Of a DNA stretch of 64,000 nt, positions 16,820-25,400 are shown in pieces. The position numbers were made by a program, and so were the translations under genes. Below the pieces are notes generated by a model. The model made no database searches. It was not told the origin of the DNA and saw nothing but the letters and a program-made list of their open reading frames with translations. Every line of letters begins with the position of its first letter. Position 1 is the stretch's first letter. The DNA is from Chryseolinea sp. H1M3-3. GTDB lineage: Bacteria > Bacteroidota > Bacteroidia > Cytophagales > Cyclobacteriaceae. Location: contig NZ_JARKMY010000010.1 of assembly GCF_029360725.1 (NCBI RefSeq), positions 62,001-126,000 on the forward strand, in the 5' to 3' direction.

Positions 16820-17392
16820 CTAAACCTCTTCTTCATCTACTTCGCAAGCGAGTAAATTTATTTTCTCGGCAAGCTCGGTCAGCTTCACATCCGTTTCAGC
16901 CTCCTCATCCTTTATCTCTTCTAACAGTTCTGCACACTGTGTCATGCCTAAAACGTTTGCCATTGTACGAAGTGTTCCGTAAGCAGAAATTTCATAATGT
17001 TCCACTTTCTGAGCGGCGCCTATGAGTGCAGCATCGCGGGCATGTCCTTCTTCATGTTCTTCAATTTGTTCCTCACCTTCCTTGATCAAGCCTTCCATGG
17101 CTTCACATTTTTTTGCCACAGGTTTCTTCCCCAAAAGTTCGAAGCATTTCTCCAACTTCCCGATTTGCATCTCGGTTTCTTCGAGATGTGTATCGAACGC
17201 ATCCCTTAGTTCTTCGTTATAAGCCGCCTTGGACATTTTAGTAAGAGCTTTTGTAAGATGCTTTTCAGCCCAATAGATATCTTTTAAAGTTTCTTCAAAA
17301 ATATCTTCAAGAGTTTCTTTGGAATTTTTTGCACTGCGTGTCGAGCTCTTGGAAGAGCCACTTGTTTTGGAGGATTGTGTCTTAGTTTTCAT
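16820..17392 (-). CDS. DUF892 ferritin-like protein (YciE/YciF family)
   Basis: A 190-residue, strongly acidic protein with a Ser/Lys/Thr-rich leader of about 25 residues. The four-helix core begins LEDIFEETLKDIYWAEKHL and has the conserved HLEETEMQIGKLEKCFELLG, EEGHARDAALIGAAQKVEHY and EIKDEEAETD blocks, whose Glu and His residues would form a di-metal site as in ferritin-like folds. YciF-type proteins are general-stress proteins induced by osmotic or oxidative stress. A plausible -24/-12 promoter lies at 17448-17434. It is probably monocistronic with its own terminator. Confidence 0.93.
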   Translation of the reverse strand: MKTKTQSSKTSGSSKSSTRSAKNSKETLEDIFEETLKDIYWAEKHLTKALTKMSKAAYNEELRDAFDTHLEETEMQIGKLEKCFELLGKKPVAKKCEAMEGLIKEGEEQIEEHEEGHARDAALIGAAQKVEHYEISAYGTLRTMANVLGMTQCAELLEEIKDEEAETDVKLTELAEKINLLACEVDEEEV

Positions 17393-17433
17393 ATCTTCTT
17401 TTTTTTGTGTTTAAAACGTATGGTTTTGTGAAG

Positions 17434-17448
17434 GCTAAAAACATACCA
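17434..17448 (-). promoter_or_regulatory. Sigma-54-like promoter upstream of the YciF-like gene
   Basis: TGGTATGTTTTTAGC has GG and GC exactly 12 bases apart, the defining -24/-12 spacing of sigma-54 promoters, and ends 41 bases before the ATG. The -24 box TGGTATG departs from TGGCACG at two positions. A sigma-54 activator is encoded at 37196-38581. Confidence 0.4.
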
Positions 17449-17553
17449 GTGCATCACAATGAAAAATGCATGAAAAAGCTAATTTATCTGAGGCAGATAT
17501 TCTACAATGAGAATGTGACTACCCACGTTCCTTTCATCTATGCCAATATTAAC

Positions 17554-18036
17554 TTACATCGTTAATCTGCCATGTTCTCCGATGGAGGGTTCTGCACCGG
17601 TGATTGATGCAGTGAGTATTTTCATATAGGTTAACACCTTGCTATCGTCGTTGGTCCAATACTCCATCTCGACAGGGTTTATTTCAAGGAGCGCAAGTGA
17701 AGGATCTTTTAATCCCTTAGGAAACCAGGCCTTGACAAAGGGATTAAATAATTCTTTCATTCGTTGCTGATCGTCAACCACCCGAGCCATGCCTTCAACG
17801 CTTAGATAAATGCTATCATTCTCATTGATGTATATTAGATGAACCATTGGATTATGGTTAATATCGTCAGTCTTAAATGAATCTTTTGAAGTAAAGAACC
17901 AGATTCTTCCATTATCATCGATATCTACATGCGACATTGGCCGGAAACGGATCAGTCCGTTTTCTGAAGTTCCTAACATTGCTACGCGTGAGCGGCTTAC
18001 CAGCTCTTTCAATTTTTCAATATGACTCGCTTCCAT
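17554..18036 (-). CDS. Pyridoxamine 5'-phosphate oxidase-like general stress protein
   Basis: The 160-residue protein has the split-barrel flavin-binding fold: LVSRSRVAMLGT near the start, RPMSHVDIDDNGRIWFFTSKDS in the middle and the strand IYLSVEGMARVVDDQ. This matches the general-stress-protein-26 branch of the PNPOx-like superfamily, which binds FMN or related cofactors and whose reactions are mostly unknown. The gene follows the FAD oxidoreductase gene (stop at 18053) by 16 bases, so the two are likely cotranscribed and may share redox chemistry. Confidence 0.88.
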   Translation of the reverse strand: MEASHIEKLKELVSRSRVAMLGTSENGLIRFRPMSHVDIDDNGRIWFFTSKDSFKTDDINHNPMVHLIYINENDSIYLSVEGMARVVDDQQRMKELFNPFVKAWFPKGLKDPSLALLEINPVEMEYWTNDDSKVLTYMKILTASITGAEPSIGEHGRLTM

Positions 18037-18052
18037 ATCTTTTCCATTTAGT

Positions 18053-19267
18053 TTATCGATTAAAACCGAAATACTCTAAAAATTTATTATGCCGCTTTGC
18101 CACGGCATCTGATAATATCTCCATTGCCATTACACTAAACGTAATGCCATTTCCCCCAAAGCCCAACGCAAAGTAACTGTTTGGAAAATCGGGATGCAGG
18201 CCAATATACGGTAACGTATCCTTCGTCTGACCAAATGTGCCTGCCCAGGTAAAGTCAGGTACGAAATCCATACCAGGAACGCATTGGTGAAACATTGAAA
18301 CCAATTGGCTCTCTTTTTTTTCAATGAGCGCGTCACGTTTTTCAGGGTCTTTAAAATTTTCATCCTCTCCACCAATCAATATCCGATTATCGGGGGTTGT
18401 CCTAAAATAACAATAGGGGTTTCCGGTGTCCCAAAAGATAGCGTCGTTCAACGCCATCGGTAGGTTTGTCAATGGTTCGCTGATGCATGCATAGGTACTA
18501 ACAAGCTTTCCGATCTTCTTTCCAATTAATTCTTGTGTTTCATACCCGGTAGCATAAACAATAAAATTACTTTCTATCACAGCAGATGTATCAACGGTGA
18601 CATAATTTTTACTTGCCATATTTTCAACTGAAGCCACTGCAGTGTGGTCAAACACTTTAGCGCCAAATTTCTTAACCGAATGGTCGATTAAAGCATGAGT
18701 CAACCTATATGCATCCATACGCGCTGCTGTCTCTGACAATATTCCGCCCTCACTAAGGATGCCGTAACCTTTATAAATTTGATCCGCATTAAGCCATTTC
18801 ACTGTAAGGCCCGCCATTTTTCTACAGGCTAACTCCCGTTTTAGTCCATCCGCATCCTGCAGATTCTTAGCAAAAAGTAAACTATCTGTCAATTTAAAAT
18901 CACAGTCGATTTTCAATGTATCTACTATTTTGTCAAGCTTATAAATCGTTTCTTCACATGCTTTATAAACATTTACGGCGGCCTCCTTCCCCACCATCTC
19001 AATCAATCCATATAGCGGTTCGTCAATTTCATATTGAACCATAGAAGTATTAGCGCTCGTACTTCCAGTGCCGATATCACGTTTATCTATTAATATTGTC
19101 TTATACCCTTCCTTACTGAACTGGTAAGACATCAACGCTCCGGTCAGCCCACCGCCTATTATCAATACATCGCACGACACATTTTTAGTGAGTGAAGGAT
19201 AAGAGTTTATTATCCCATTCTTCAATAGCCAGTAAGGTTCTTTAGATCTTATTTTCACATCCTTCAA
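18053..19267 (-). CDS. FAD-dependent oxidoreductase of the DAO family
   Basis: The 404-residue protein is a D-amino-acid-oxidase-type flavoprotein. The dinucleotide-binding motif is at about 33-60 (CDVLIIGGGLTGALMSYQFS, then an Asp after the second strand), followed by STSANTSMVQYEID, the usual FAD-contact segment. C-terminally TFGQTKDTLPYIG and FALGFGGNGITFS close the FAD site. The substrate is probably an amine or amino acid. There is no in-frame ATG at the start: TTG at 19267 or GTG at 19258 must be used. The TTG is only 8 bases beyond a terminator that ends the upstream OmpA gene. Confidence 0.88.
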   Translation of the reverse strand: MKDVKIRSKEPYWLLKNGIINSYPSLTKNVSCDVLIIGGGLTGALMSYQFSKEGYKTILIDKRDIGTGSTSANTSMVQYEIDEPLYGLIEMVGKEAAVNVYKACEETIYKLDKIVDTLKIDCDFKLTDSLLFAKNLQDADGLKRELACRKMAGLTVKWLNADQIYKGYGILSEGGILSETAARMDAYRLTHALIDHSVKKFGAKVFDHTAVASVENMASKNYVTVDTSAVIESNFIVYATGYETQELIGKKIGKLVSTYACISEPLTNLPMALNDAIFWDTGNPYCYFRTTPDNRILIGGEDENFKDPEKRDALIEKKESQLVSMFHQCVPGMDFVPDFTWAGTFGQTKDTLPYIGLHPDFPNSYFALGFGGNGITFSVMAMEILSDAVAKRHNKFLEYFGFNR

Positions 19268-19274
19268 AGAAAAT

Positions 19275-19315
19275 ATAAAAGGGTTGGCTCTTTTAAGTCA
19301 AAGGGCCAACCCCAC
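19275..19315 (-). terminator. Strong terminator after the OmpA lipoprotein gene
   Basis: On the minus strand GGGTTGGCCCTTT-GACTT-AAAAGAGCCAACCC is a long stem with one mismatch, followed by TTTTATATTTT. It ends just before the TTG start of the oxidoreductase gene. Confidence 0.85.
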
Positions 19316-19327
19316 GGTACAGCCAGG

Positions 19328-20020
19328 CTACTCCGACTCTCCTAGCTCGCCCTTTTTTGCCAGTCGTTTCATTTCCTTATTGGCATATATCGCAACCTCT
19401 ACACGACGGTTCTTTTGTCTTCCAGCCTCCGATTCATTTGAATCCAGCGGTTGACCTTCGCCGTATCCTTTAGTGGTGATTCGTGTGTCTTTAATTCCCT
19501 GACCCACTAAAAAATTTTCCACGGCATCTGCTCTATTCTCCGATAGTTTCTGATTGTAAGCGTCTTCACCTTTGTTGTCCGTATGGCCTTCAATAAGAAT
19601 ATTTGTGTCGTCATATTTTTTTAGTGTTTCAGACAAATCTGTAAGATTTGTTTTGGTATTTTCACGAAGACTATAAGATTCTGTGTCGAAAACCAAACCT
19701 GATTCAAAAGTGATAAGGATTCCCTCCCCTACTCTTTCTACGTGCGCTCCTTCTAAATCTCTTTTCAATTCTTCCGCTTGTTTATCCATTTGGCGGCCTA
19801 TGATTGCACCAGCAGCGCCACCTACGGTAGCTCCGATAATCGCTCCTACTACGGTGTTATCGGAACGATGACCAATAGCCCCGCCGATAGCACCACCTAC
19901 ACCAGCACCAATGGCACCTCCTTTTGTTGTATTAGTGGCATTGCATCCCATAAGAATTTGGCTGAGTATAGCGATCAGCATGGTCAGCGCTGCCATGTGT
20001 TTTGCTGCAGTATTTCTCAT
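19328..20020 (-). CDS. OmpA-family lipoprotein with glycine-zipper domain
   Basis: The 230-residue protein has a lipoprotein signal peptide with lipobox LMGC (Cys26). A glycine-zipper region follows at about 33-78 (GAIGAGVGGAIGGAIGH and GAIIGATVGGAAGAIIG), able to pack in a membrane. The C-terminal half is an OmpA-like peptidoglycan-binding domain with ILIEGHTDNKGEDAYNQKLS and NRRVEVAIY. It should tether outer membrane and cell wall. It follows a coiled-coil lipoprotein gene by 7 bases and ends in a strong terminator, so it is the last gene of the 21.0-19.3 kb transcript unit. Confidence 0.93.
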   Translation of the reverse strand: MRNTAAKHMAALTMLIAILSQILMGCNATNTTKGGAIGAGVGGAIGGAIGHRSDNTVVGAIIGATVGGAAGAIIGRQMDKQAEELKRDLEGAHVERVGEGILITFESGLVFDTESYSLRENTKTNLTDLSETLKKYDDTNILIEGHTDNKGEDAYNQKLSENRADAVENFLVGQGIKDTRITTKGYGEGQPLDSNESEAGRQKNRRVEVAIYANKEMKRLAKKGELGESE

Positions 20021-20027
20021 ATTTCAA

Positions 20028-20474
20028 TTATTTATCGTTGTCATTATCGTCATCACGAGTGTTTTCCAAAGCCAGGTCGATTCTTTCTCGGAGCTTTTGA
20101 AACTCGAGCTTTATTTCTGCCGCCGTATTACGCGACGCTTGTTGAATATCGTCCCAGGTTTCATCAGACGAGTTGCTGATTTCATCTAATGATTTTTCAA
20201 CTTTATCTCGCTGAACTGTTAGTTGTTTCTTTACACTTTCCAAATCTTCCCGCGCATCAATCTTGCCTTTTTCCAGTTCCTTCGACACTTTGTCCAAGCG
20301 GTTGTTAATATCATCGCGAAGCTCGCGAAGTTCCTGAGCCACCTCTGCCTTTTCTTTTTTAATGTCATCAACAATTGCTTCTTGCGTTGCATCAACATTA
20401 TTCTCAGAAGTGCGCGTACATTGTGTAAAGATTACAGCGCTTGCCAGCGTTGCAACCAACATTACCTTTTTCAT
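20028..20474 (-). CDS. Coiled-coil lipoprotein
   Basis: The 148-residue protein has a lipoprotein signal peptide ending FTQC (Cys19). The mature part is almost entirely charged helix with heptad-like spacing (VAQELRELRDDINNRLDKVS and so on) and a DDDNDNDK tail. It resembles apolipoprotein- or Lpp-like periplasmic spacers, but no family name is certain. The 7-base spacing to the OmpA lipoprotein suggests that the two work together in envelope stabilisation. In front of it lies a perfect hairpin (20503-20523). Confidence 0.7.
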   Translation of the reverse strand: MKKVMLVATLASAVIFTQCTRTSENNVDATQEAIVDDIKKEKAEVAQELRELRDDINNRLDKVSKELEKGKIDAREDLESVKKQLTVQRDKVEKSLDEISNSSDETWDDIQQASRNTAAEIKLEFQKLRERIDLALENTRDDDNDNDK

Positions 20475-20502
20475 AATTTTTAAATTTTGGTGTATACTAA
20501 TA

Positions 20503-20523
20503 GCGCCATCTATTCGATGGCGC
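20503..20523. repeat. Perfect 8-bp inverted repeat between CsbD and lipoprotein genes
   Basis: GCGCCATC-TATTC-GATGGCGC. It can form a stable hairpin after the CsbD stop. No T-run follows on the minus strand, so it may be an attenuator, a 3' mRNA stabiliser or an operator. Confidence 0.5.
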
Positions 20524-20548
20524 CGTTTACTTAATTTTGATTAAGCCA

Positions 20549-20734
20549 TTAAAAATTTTCAATTTCCTTTCGGATTTCATCCTTTGTCTTACCTAATTTT
20601 TGCTGCAAGCGTCCGTACATCTCCTCTTCTTTTCCCTTAGCAAAAGTTAAATCATTGTCGGTAAGGTTGCCGTACTTCTGTTTCAGTTTACCTTTAATCT
20701 CGTTCCAGTTTCCTTCTATGGTTAGCTTGTTCAT
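20549..20734 (-). CDS. CsbD-family stress protein
   Basis: A 61-residue protein matching CsbD throughout: KLTIEGNWNEIKGKLKQKYG, then LTDNDLTFAKGKEEEMYGRL and a helical end. CsbD-like proteins accumulate strongly under general stress in many bacteria; their mechanism is unknown. The ATG at 20734 was chosen because MNKLTIEGNW is the usual family start; an in-frame ATG at 20758 would add eight residues. It sits between YtxH and lipoprotein genes, on the same strand. Confidence 0.9.
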   Translation of the reverse strand: MNKLTIEGNWNEIKGKLKQKYGNLTDNDLTFAKGKEEEMYGRLQQKLGKTKDEIRKEIENF

Positions 20735-20773
20735 AATTGTGGTGTTTAAGTTGAACATAGTGAAAGGTCATGG

Positions 20774-21046
20774 CTAGACCTTTATTTTTTCACTTGTATA
20801 ATCCGCCTTTTGTTTTCCTTCTTTTGCAATCTGATCAACCTTTGCGTTAAATTGATCTTTCAGCTTTTCTATAGATTCATTTACAGTTCCAACTAAATTA
20901 TCTTTTAGTTTAACTGAACCGTCGACGATTTGTTGACGTGTTTTCTTTCCATCGCTCGGTGCCAGGAGCATTCCTATTGCAATGCCCACAGCAGCTCCTG
21001 CTATAAAGCCACCGATTAAGTTTTTAGGGTCATTTGTGAGATTCAT
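20774..21046 (-). CDS. YtxH-domain protein (first copy)
   Basis: The 90-residue protein starts with one membrane helix rich in Gly and Ala (GGFIAGAAVGIAIGMLLAPSDG), the hallmark of YtxH, followed by a helical tail of Lys, Asp and Glu. YtxH proteins are small envelope stress proteins. A second copy is at 45846. This is the first gene of the YtxH-CsbD-lipoprotein-OmpA series and carries a perfect palindrome and a TGGCAT box in its leader. Confidence 0.9.
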   Translation of the reverse strand: MNLTNDPKNLIGGFIAGAAVGIAIGMLLAPSDGKKTRQQIVDGSVKLKDNLVGTVNESIEKLKDQFNAKVDQIAKEGKQKADYTSEKIKV

Positions 21047-21084
21047 AAATTTTAAGAGTTTTAGTTTTAAATGTTTTAAACGAC

Positions 21085-21105
21085 TTCTTCACTGGCAGTG
21101 AAGAA
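21085..21105. promoter_or_regulatory. Perfect 21-bp palindrome, probable operator
   Basis: TTCTTCACTG-G-CAGTGAAGAA is symmetric around one central base. A one-base loop makes an RNA hairpin less likely than a dimeric-regulator site. It lies between the TGGCAT box (21119-21102) and the YtxH ATG, where a repressor would block transcription. Confidence 0.55.
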
Positions 21106-21119
21106 AACATTATGCCAGT
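21102..21119 (-). promoter_or_regulatory. TGGCAT-type promoter candidate for the YtxH series
   Basis: ACTGGCATAATGTTTTCT on the minus strand, 56 bases before the ATG. It is close to a sigma-54 -24 box, but the -12 GC is only half matched (TC). Confidence 0.3.
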
Positions 21120-21427
21120 CTTAAAAAGATTTCAAAATCATTATTTCACCTATATATAGAAATAACATAATAACCTCGTCGTGCAACATTATCCCCAAGC
21201 CGACCGAGAAAGCAACATCAGACTCTATTTCAAGAAGTCGTTGAGTCTCTCAAAAATTTTAGTCTCTGAAAATACGTGTAGCAGTTTGTGGAGTTTATGA
21301 TTAACATCCGTAGATAATACTCCACAACAAGAAATACACGAAATCACTTTTTAGCTCGAAAAATACGGTTTTGACTCTGGTATGAGATTCATTCAGTAGG
21401 AACAAAAGACTAAACCAAACTTAAGAT

Positions 21428-21868
21428 ATGACAACCACAACTAGTTATCTATCCATGGAGGAACTCGCAATCAGATTCTTCGGAGAAATTAAAAATGAAT
21501 TGGGATTTACATCGACACGTAAAATTGTGTACTTGGTTAGATCAGTAATTTCTCAACTGCGGAAAAACTTGTCGCATGAACAGCTGACTAATATTATTCA
21601 GCGTACGCCTTCATTGCTTCAATTGCTTTTCATCAGCAATTGGAAATACAACGAAAAAGAAATTGCCAGTAATCACTTGGACGAAATTGTCGAAGGTGTA
21701 TATCAAGACGGGAAACAATCTCTGTTTGCTTCCGAAATTGAAACGTTGAATGCTGTCATTGTAGTGCTTAGAAAATTGGATAAGTTTTTCAAACTTCTTG
21801 GACTAGACATTCTGCATTACTCGCTTAAACAGGAACTCAAACAAGTTGCAATGGAAGATGCGGCATAA
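21428..21868 (+). CDS. DUF2267-like protein
   Basis: A 146-residue helical protein. The order of helices (MEELAIRFFGEIKNELGF, then KIVYLVRSVISQLRKNLSHE, then LPxLL-like QRTPSLLQLLFISNW) resembles DUF2267, a family of small proteins found with stress and envelope genes. The later part (FASEIETLNAVIVVLRKLDK) is the same helical repeat in weaker form. No catalytic residues are evident. It opens the rightward unit DUF2267-DUF1328, which ends at a terminator. Confidence 0.65.
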   Translation: MTTTTSYLSMEELAIRFFGEIKNELGFTSTRKIVYLVRSVISQLRKNLSHEQLTNIIQRTPSLLQLLFISNWKYNEKEIASNHLDEIVEGVYQDGKQSLFASEIETLNAVIVVLRKLDKFFKLLGLDILHYSLKQELKQVAMEDAA

Positions 21869-21926
21869 TCCGCCTTTCATCTAATAAATAAATAGTAAAT
21901 AAATTTTAACCTTTAAACTGAATCTT

Positions 21927-22094
21927 ATGTTACGCTGGACAGTCACATTTCTAATCATTGCTATTGTAGCCGCCATCTTCGGATTTGGTGGAATCGCCGC
22001 TGGCGCTGCTTCCATAGCAAAAGTCTTATTCTTTATCTTCTTAGTGCTATTTGTACTTTCATTGGTATTTGGCGCTAGCATCTTTAAGAGGTGA
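21927..22094 (+). CDS. DUF1328 small membrane protein
   Basis: A 55-residue protein with two membrane helices: [20 protein letters not shown], a [12 protein letters not shown] linker, and [15 protein letters not shown]. This is the DUF1328/YtjA pattern, including the [11 protein letters not shown] turn. Such proteins are stress-associated inner-membrane peptides of unknown mechanism. It is 58 bases after the DUF2267 gene and is followed by a terminator. Confidence 0.9.
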   Translation: MLRWTVTFLIIAIVAAIFGFGGIAAGAASIAKVLFFIFLVLFVLSLVFGASIFKR

Positions 22095-22111
22095 CGATAA
22101 AGGATTACGTG

Positions 22112-22150
22112 AAATCCCGGTTTTCGTTAGGTAAGGCCGGGATTTTTATT
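22112..22150 (+). terminator. Terminator of the DUF2267-DUF1328 unit
   Basis: AAATCCCGG and CCGGGATTT pair around a 16-base loop, followed by TTATTTT. Confidence 0.8.
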
Positions 22151-22213
22151 TTGAATGCACTTAGTGAACACAACTAATTACACGACATTTTTAAGAAGTT
22201 TTAACGTTCGTTT

Positions 22214-22432
22214 ATGAAAAAAAAGATTCATGCGCAACAGCATCCAAATCAGGAAGATAAAAGTGGGAATGCAGTATATGCTTCTCTTACAAGTGTGAAC
22301 TCAAGCACAAATCAACCATTAGCGCACGATGCTGATATGGCTGAAGGTGCAGAAAGCGATTACAAAAAAGCATTAGCAAATTCGAAAAAAAAGCCATCAT
22401 CGGCTCTCTCGCATAAATCTTCGAAACAATAA
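22214..22432 (+). CDS. Hypothetical hydrophilic 72-residue protein
   Basis: A short Ser-, Lys- and Ala-rich protein with no hydrophobic segment and a very basic C-terminus (NSKKKPSSALSHKSSKQ). Composition points to a disordered protein. It begins with MKKKIHAQQHP and stands alone between a terminator and tamB, 47 bases from the latter. I recognise no family. Confidence 0.5.
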   Translation: MKKKIHAQQHPNQEDKSGNAVYASLTSVNSSTNQPLAHDADMAEGAESDYKKALANSKKKPSSALSHKSSKQ

Positions 22433-22479
22433 AAAGCGGTTTTTGTCCTTATTAGAAAGGACCTTTCTATCTTACCCAA

Positions 22480-25400
22480 ATGAATTTTCAGTGGAAGCCA
22501 AAAAAATATCTGATTACCCTTCTAAAAGTAATTGGTTGGATTTCATTGTCTGTTATCAGCCTCCTGGTATTAGTAGCACTCGCGATTCAAGTGCCCTACA
22601 TCCAAAATAAACTCACTCAAAAAGCTGTAAGTTTTCTAAAAGGAAAAATAGGTACGGAGGTTACGCTGGAACATATCAGTTTGTCCATTCCAAAAAAAAT
22701 AATTCTTACCGGTCTCTATGTGGAAGACCAGGAGCAAGACACCTTGCTATATGCCGGTAAACTAGGCATTGACACAGACTTATGGGCTTTGACCCAACAC
22801 ACTATTGAATTGAATGACATAGAGCTTTCAAACGTAAAGGGGAATGTAACCCGTTCAGAACCGGATAGTGCTTTTAATTTTGATTTTATAGTGAACGCCT
22901 TTGCAGGCGATACCACGGTAGCGCCAGATACCACTCAAACTCCATGGAGCTTTTCCATTGGAGATATTGCATTAAATGAAATTAACGTTTCTTTTGATGA
23001 CCAGCTTTTAGGTAACGAGATAACACTAGCGCTGGGTTCCTTAGCACTTTCACTCGAAGAATTTAATCTCACGAATTCCGTCATTAAAGCCGACAACATT
23101 GATCTTGAAAATGTAATCATCAGTGTTATACAATCTAAAATCGCACCTGATACAGTTGACATTGTTCCTGACTCGTCAACCTCAAAGCCATTTGATATCG
23201 GCGTTAATGAAATAAATTTTAAAAATATTCAGGCACGTTATCAGCATACGGCGAAAGGCCAAAATCTTGCACTGACTCTTGGCGAACTGATATTAGATGC
23301 CGAGGACATAGACCTAAACAATCAGCTGATTGACGTTAATACGTTTTCCCTCCATAATACCTTTATATCCTATCATCAAATGGCTGGTTATAAAAAAGCT
23401 GTTAAACAAGAGGCTGAACCAAAGAATGTAAGCGAACCGTGGAAGATTTCAGTTGACGAATTAGATCTGTCCGACAATAGCATCCAATACCATAATTTTG
23501 ATGAACGTGTACATCGTGAACAATTTGATACTAACCACCTATGGGTAACAAAACTTAATACCCAGGCAAGCAATCTGAATTGGAGCGGAGACAATATAAA
23601 TGCTGAATTGGAAAATCTCTCCTTTTATGAAAGAAGTGGTTTTATCATTGAAACATTGTCAACAACATTTCTGATGACAAAAAATTCTATTGAAATTGAC
23701 AACTTCAAGTTCATTTCACCGAACAGCAACATCGCATTAAACGCCCAAACTAAGTTTCAGTCCATACAAACACTTTCTGAATCCTACCCGGACGCTTTTG
23801 TCGATCTTAACATTCAAAAATCCGTGATAGGACTTAGGGATATTCATTTTTTTGCGCCATCCGTACTAGATAGTCTTCCTCTTAAAATTACACAAAACAC
23901 AACCTTGCAGCTGAATACGGAAGTGAAAGGTTATTTAAAAGACTTGAGTATCCAACACCTGGCCTTGGAAACTTTAAGCAAAACATCCATCAACCTAAAA
24001 GGAAAAATTGCTTTACGAAAAGCCCTCGATCCATTCTTTGATATCCAACTGGAAAAATTTTATACCACGAAATCAGACGTTGAATCCATCCTGGTTGACT
24101 CTCTAATTCCTCCGACGTTGGCGCTCCCCGAATGGATAAACCTTCAGGGAAATGTTAAAGGCGAGATGAATTCACCAACCGTTAAAGCAAAATTGACAAG
24201 CAACTTTGGTCAGGTAGATCTGGATGGTGAACTGCACCAGGAAAAAAATCCTGATCGTAGCGCATATAGAGCAACCGTAAAATTAGACGAATTTAATATT
24301 GGGAAGCTGCTGAAAAAGGAAAACACCATGGGCCCGATCACACTAGCTGTCTCAGTGGATGGATCGGGTCTGGCAATGGAAGAGCTGAACTCCCAAATTA
24401 AATTGCATGTCCAAAGTTTTTTATACAATGGTTATACCTATCATGATTTAATGGTAGATGGAAGGCTCAAAAAATACTTTTTCTCAGGTCTCGCGGAGAT
24501 GCAAGATGATAACCTAAATTTCAAACTTGATGGCGACCTGGATTACAACCAAGAAATACCTAAATATCAATTTACTTTTGAATTAAAAAATGCTGACTTC
24601 AAGGCTTTAAATCTTTCAGTACGTCCTCTGAAAGCACGAGGAACACTAGACATTGATTTAGCCACCGCTGATTTTAAAGTTATTAATGGCGACCTGGACA
24701 TCCGAAAGTTTGCGATTTTTAATGGAAACGATGTATATGCTGTAGACTCCCTCTTATTTGCGTCTATCGACCAAAAAGGACAAAGTGAAATATCTATCCG
24801 GTCCGATATCCTGGACGGTAACTTCGAGGGAACCATTAATTTATTTAGCTTGTCCGAAGTGATCCGGAGACACTTCAACAATTATTTCTCCTTGCGTGAT
24901 ACAGCTTTCAAAAAACCGACACAACCTCAAAACTTTAAATTTGACCTCCGGATAAAAAATACGGATCTCCTCACAGAAATTATTGTTCCCGAGTTGGATC
25001 CGTTTGTTCCTGGCATCATTCGGGGAGAATTCGACAGCAACGAGGACAAACTTGACCTTTCAATAGCCTTGGCAAAAATTCGTTATGCCGGCGTCGGAAC
25101 TGATTCAATTAAATTCGATGTTAGATCGGATAAAAAGGCGCTAGCCTATACGTTATCCGTCAGGGACATACTCGTGGATACCTTGCACATTGAAGCCTTG
25201 CGGTTACAAGGAAATGTTGCTAATGATTCTATTCGTACAAAATTGATAATTCTTGACTCTTTGCAAAAAGACAAATACGTACTCGGAGGAGTTTTCCACA
25301 GCCTTGAAAAAGTCTTTCAATTCAGGTTCCTGCAAAATGAGGTGGTTATGAATTATGCTCCATGGACAACGCCATCAGATAATTCATTACAATTCACTTC

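Larger units (their letters stand above)
21047..21427. promoter_or_regulatory. 381-base divergent regulatory spacer (YtxH / DUF2267)
   Basis: The spacer drives the YtxH-CsbD-OmpA series leftward and DUF2267-DUF1328 rightward. It holds the 21-bp palindrome and the TGGCAT box listed separately, and CTGGTATGAGATTC about 50 bases before the DUF2267 start. No open frame of note. Confidence 0.5.
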
